The notes under the pieces are model-generated. The model was not told the origin of the DNA and searched no databases. It was given only the letters and a program-made list of their open reading frames with translations. 6,986 bases of DNA, from NCBI GenBank assembly GCA_003484545.1, contig DNCF01000151.1:1-6986 (forward strand). Reading direction: 5' to 3'. Positions 4,988-6,986 of the stretch are shown here, in pieces. The stretch comes from Massilia sp. GTDB taxonomy: Bacteria; Pseudomonadota; Gammaproteobacteria; Burkholderiales; Burkholderiaceae_D. Position 1 is the stretch's first letter. Each line of letters starts with the position of its first letter. A program made the position numbers and the translations under genes.

Positions 4988-5020
4988 TATAAGAGTAAAC
5001 GATCACTTATATAATTACAA
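4988..5020 (-). promoter_or_regulatory. AT-rich promoter/operator region of the aldehyde dehydrogenase gene
   Basis: An AT-rich island at about 4983-5030 contrasts sharply with its GC-rich surroundings. On the minus strand TTGTAA (5015-5020) lies 17 bases before TACTCT (4992-4997), a modest sigma-70 match; TATATT at 4986-4991 is an alternative -10. The island carries an inverted repeat centred between 5000 and 5001: AGTAAAC facing GATCACT, extending to 13-base arms (4988-5000 and 5001-5013) that match at 9 of 13 positions. That size and position suit a TetR-type operator. The leader to ATG 4871 would be about 115 bases and shows no riboswitch I can recognise. Confidence 0.45.
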
Positions 5021-5079
5021 GGCGTTTTTTCCATGGGATGGCAGAACCTTCCCCGTGCCGGGTGGGGAGCCGCCGCGCG

Positions 5080-5108
5080 AAAAAAAACCGGGACACATGG
5101 TCCCGGTT
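5080..5108 (-). terminator. Intrinsic terminator of the DUF885 gene
   Basis: AACCGGGAC (5086-5094) and GTCCCGGTT (5100-5108) form a perfect 9-bp stem with a 5-base loop. On the minus strand the stem runs into a tract of eight Ts (5080-5087, two of them within the stem). It starts 23 bases after the stop codon of the DUF885 gene. This is a textbook Rho-independent terminator and separates that gene from the aldehyde dehydrogenase. Confidence 0.9.
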
Positions 5109-5131
5109 CTCGTGGTTCGATGCGAAGGCGC

Positions 5132-6986
5132 TCAGTCGCGCATCAGCTCCGCGATCATCTTCACCGGCGCATTGCCGTAGCTGAGGAACTGGTCGTGGAA
5201 GGCCTTCTGGTTGAAGCGCTCGCCCAGCGCCTGCTTGCGCTGCTCGCGCAGTTCCATGATCTCGGCGTAACCGCTGAAGTAGCTGGTCAGCTGCACCGAC
5301 GACAGCTGCACGCGGCGCCACTTCTCGACCGCTTCCTGGCGCGCCTGGAAGGCCTGGCGCACCAGCAGGTCCATCGCCTCGTTTTGCTGCATGCCCAGCA
5401 CGTGGACCGAGTAGTCGAGGATGGTGTTGGTGACGCTGCGCAGGTTCCACTTCGAGTACATCAGCCACATCTCGGGCGCGTTGCCGCCGTAGCCGGACTC
5501 CAGCATCATGCGCTCGCCGTACACGGCCCAGCCCTCGACCATGGCGCCGTTGCCGAACAGGGACTTGACCAGCGAGGGCGAGCGGTTCGCGTGCACCAGC
5601 TGGGCGTAGTGGCCGGGGATGGCTTCGTGGATGTTCAGGATCTGCAGGATCCACTCGTTGTACTCGCGCAGGCTGCTCTCGGCCTGCTCCGCCGACAGCC
5701 CATCGAGCGGCGTCACGTTGTAGTAGGTGCGGTCCTTCGGACGGTAGGGGCCAGGCGCGTCGATGCTGGCGCCGGCCACGCCGCGCTGGTACATCGGGGT
5801 CTCGCGTACTTCGAGCGGCTTGTTCGGGTCGAGCGTGAGCAGGTCGTGCTTGATGACCCAGTCCTGCAGCTCGGGGATCTGGCGGCGGATCTCGGGCAGG
5901 AAGTTCTCGCGCGCGACGTGGCGGCTCGACAGCTTATCGATCAGCATGCCGATCTTCCTGAAGCGGTCGTTCGGCTTCGGTGTGTTCGCCATGTAGCGCG
6001 GCCACAGCTCGTCCGAGATCGCGTCCATGCGGCCCAGGAGTTCCTCGCGCGCGGCCAGGGCCTTGCGGTAGGTCTGCTCGGCGCTGCTGGCCGACTGGAT
6101 CTCGAGCGCGAACTTCTGCTCGTACAGCGCCTTGCCGATGCGGAAGGGGCGCGCCTGGCCGTTCTGCGCCAGCGTCTTGTCCAGGTTGCTCAGGTAGTCG
6201 ACGTAGCCCAGCACCGCGGTGCCGGCGTTGGCGATGCGCTGGGCGAAGATGGTTTTTTCCTGGACGGTGAGGATCGAGTCCTGGGCCGCCTGGCCGAGGT
6301 CGGCCAGCACCGCCAGCGTGCCCGGCGCCTGCGCGATCGCCAGCTGGGTGTGTTCGCGCGTCGGGTTCTTGATCGTGGCTTGCGCCGCCTGGTAGTAGGC
6401 CGGCACGTCCGCCAGGCGCCGCAGGATGGTGCGCAGGCGCTGCGGCTTGGCCGCGTACTCGGTGTTGAGGATCAGGTCGAGCGGCTGGGCCACGTTGTAC
6501 AGCGACGGGTTCCACTCGAATTCGCGGAAAGTGGTCAAGCGCCAGACGTCGGTCTCGAGCTTGTTGATCAGGAGCGCGATGTCGGTGCGCTGGCGCGGCG
6601 ACATCTGGCGCTGGTCGAGCTTGCGGAATTTCTCCAGCCATTCGTTGGCGAAGGCCAGCTTCTTGGCGCGCGTGGCGTCGTCGGGGATCGTCAGGTTGGC
6701 GGCGGCGTCGAACTTGCCGACCGCGATGCCGCCTTCCGGATCGATGCGCCACAGCGCGGTCAGGTACTGCATGCTGTAGGAATCGGCGCGGCGGTCGAGG
6801 CGCTTTTCCGGACCGGTCGACTTGGCTGCTACGAGCGAAGCGCCGGTTGCCGCCGCTGCAACCGCAGTGGCCTTGGTTTTCGATTTGCCCTTGGCGGCGG
6901 GCGCCTTGGCTTTGGATGCCTTGGATTTGACGACTTTCGACGCCTTCGGCTTGGCGTTCTTGCTTTGCTTGGCGCTGGCGGGCGCC
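5132..6986 (-). CDS. DUF885 family putative metallopeptidase, 5' end outside the window
   Basis: The frame stays open to the window edge, giving 617 visible residues; the first in-frame Met (6772) lies inside the domain, next to SYSMQYLTALWRIDPEGG, and is not the true start. The DUF885 (PF05960) domain fills about residues 65-617. Its signature HEAIPGH (5609-5629, visible residues 453-459) resembles gluzincin metal sites, and EGWAVYGE about 31 residues later (484-491) may supply further acidic ligands. Peptide hydrolysis is therefore plausible but rests on family analogy. Before the domain comes a Lys/Ala/Ser-rich segment: 13 lysines in visible residues 1-38 and no acidic residue before Glu60. 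Relatives are usually exported, so a signal peptide is expected beyond the window edge; this cannot be seen here. The gene ends in a strong terminator and is not obviously linked to the aldehyde dehydrogenase. Confidence 0.88.
   Translation of the reverse strand, partial: APASAKQSKNAKPKASKVVKSKASKAKAPAAKGKSKTKATAVAAAATGASLVAAKSTGPEKRLDRRADSYSMQYLTALWRIDPEGGIAVGKFDAAANLTIPDDATRAKKLAFANEWLEKFRKLDQRQMSPRQRTDIALLINKLETDVWRLTTFREFEWNPSLYNVAQPLDLILNTEYAAKPQRLRTILRRLADVPAYYQAAQATIKNPTREHTQLAIAQAPGTLAVLADLGQAAQDSILTVQEKTIFAQRIANAGTAVLGYVDYLSNLDKTLAQNGQARPFRIGKALYEQKFALEIQSASSAEQTYRKALAAREELLGRMDAISDELWPRYMANTPKPNDRFRKIGMLIDKLSSRHVARENFLPEIRRQIPELQDWVIKHDLLTLDPNKPLEVRETPMYQRGVAGASIDAPGPYRPKDRTYYNVTPLDGLSAEQAESSLREYNEWILQILNIHEAIPGHYAQLVHANRSPSLVKSLFGNGAMVEGWAVYGERMMLESGYGGNAPEMWLMYSKWNLRSVTNTILDYSVHVLGMQQNEAMDLLVRQAFQARQEAVEKWRRVQLSSVQLTSYFSGYAEIMELREQRKQALGERFNQKAFHDQFLSYGNAPVKMIAELMRD

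Noticed and set aside
6872..6985. Lys/Ala-rich segment considered as a separate histone-like protein
   Set aside because: It is in frame with the DUF885 domain, with no stop, start codon or ribosome-binding site in between, so it is part of the same protein.

Overview
The window is GC-rich, with strong codon bias, densely packed genes and mostly Lys AAG codons. The encoded proteins (a three-cysteine OhrR, a periplasmic family IV-type esterase, a CsaA-type tRNA-binding protein and a DUF885 protein with a Lys/Ala-rich N-terminal region) fit a betaproteobacterium, probably Burkholderiales and possibly Oxalobacteraceae (Massilia-like). This assignment is inferred from general protein character; there is no rRNA or other marker. 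The first 13 bases are an Illumina adapter end, so base 14 is the real edge of the assembled DNA.

Layout, left to right: (1) 14-101, minus, the signal peptide of a truncated exported protein. (2) 102-407, a gene-free leader and promoter region. (3) 408-863, minus, ohrR, a MarR-family organic-hydroperoxide sensor. (4) 991-2001, minus, a secreted alpha/beta-hydrolase (esterase/lipase). (5) 2002-2320, a complex intergenic region with a second copy of the ohrR promoter/operator, a 32-codon ORF at its transcription start, a terminator-like hairpin and a degenerate third operator. (6) 2321-2668, plus, csaA-like gene, the only plus-strand gene. (7) 2691-3317, minus, a TetR-family regulator. (8) 3399-4871, minus, an aldehyde dehydrogenase. 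(9) 4872-5131, intergenic, with an AT-rich promoter/operator and a canonical terminator for the next gene. (10) 5132-6986, minus, a DUF885 putative metallopeptidase whose 5' end lies outside the window.

Two regulator/enzyme pairs stand out. The first is OhrR with the esterase: both are preceded by nearly the same 36-bp promoter/operator (32/36 identical, same strand, same -35/-10 spacing, palindrome in the spacer). This suggests an OhrR autoregulatory circuit that also controls a secreted esterase, with no ohr peroxidase gene in view. The second is the aldehyde dehydrogenase with the TetR regulator directly downstream on the same strand; each has an inverted repeat in its own promoter region. 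ohrR and tetR both have their ATG six bases after a good -10 box, so leaderless transcripts are predicted. I see no CRISPR array, phage, insertion sequence, tRNA or rRNA in the window.
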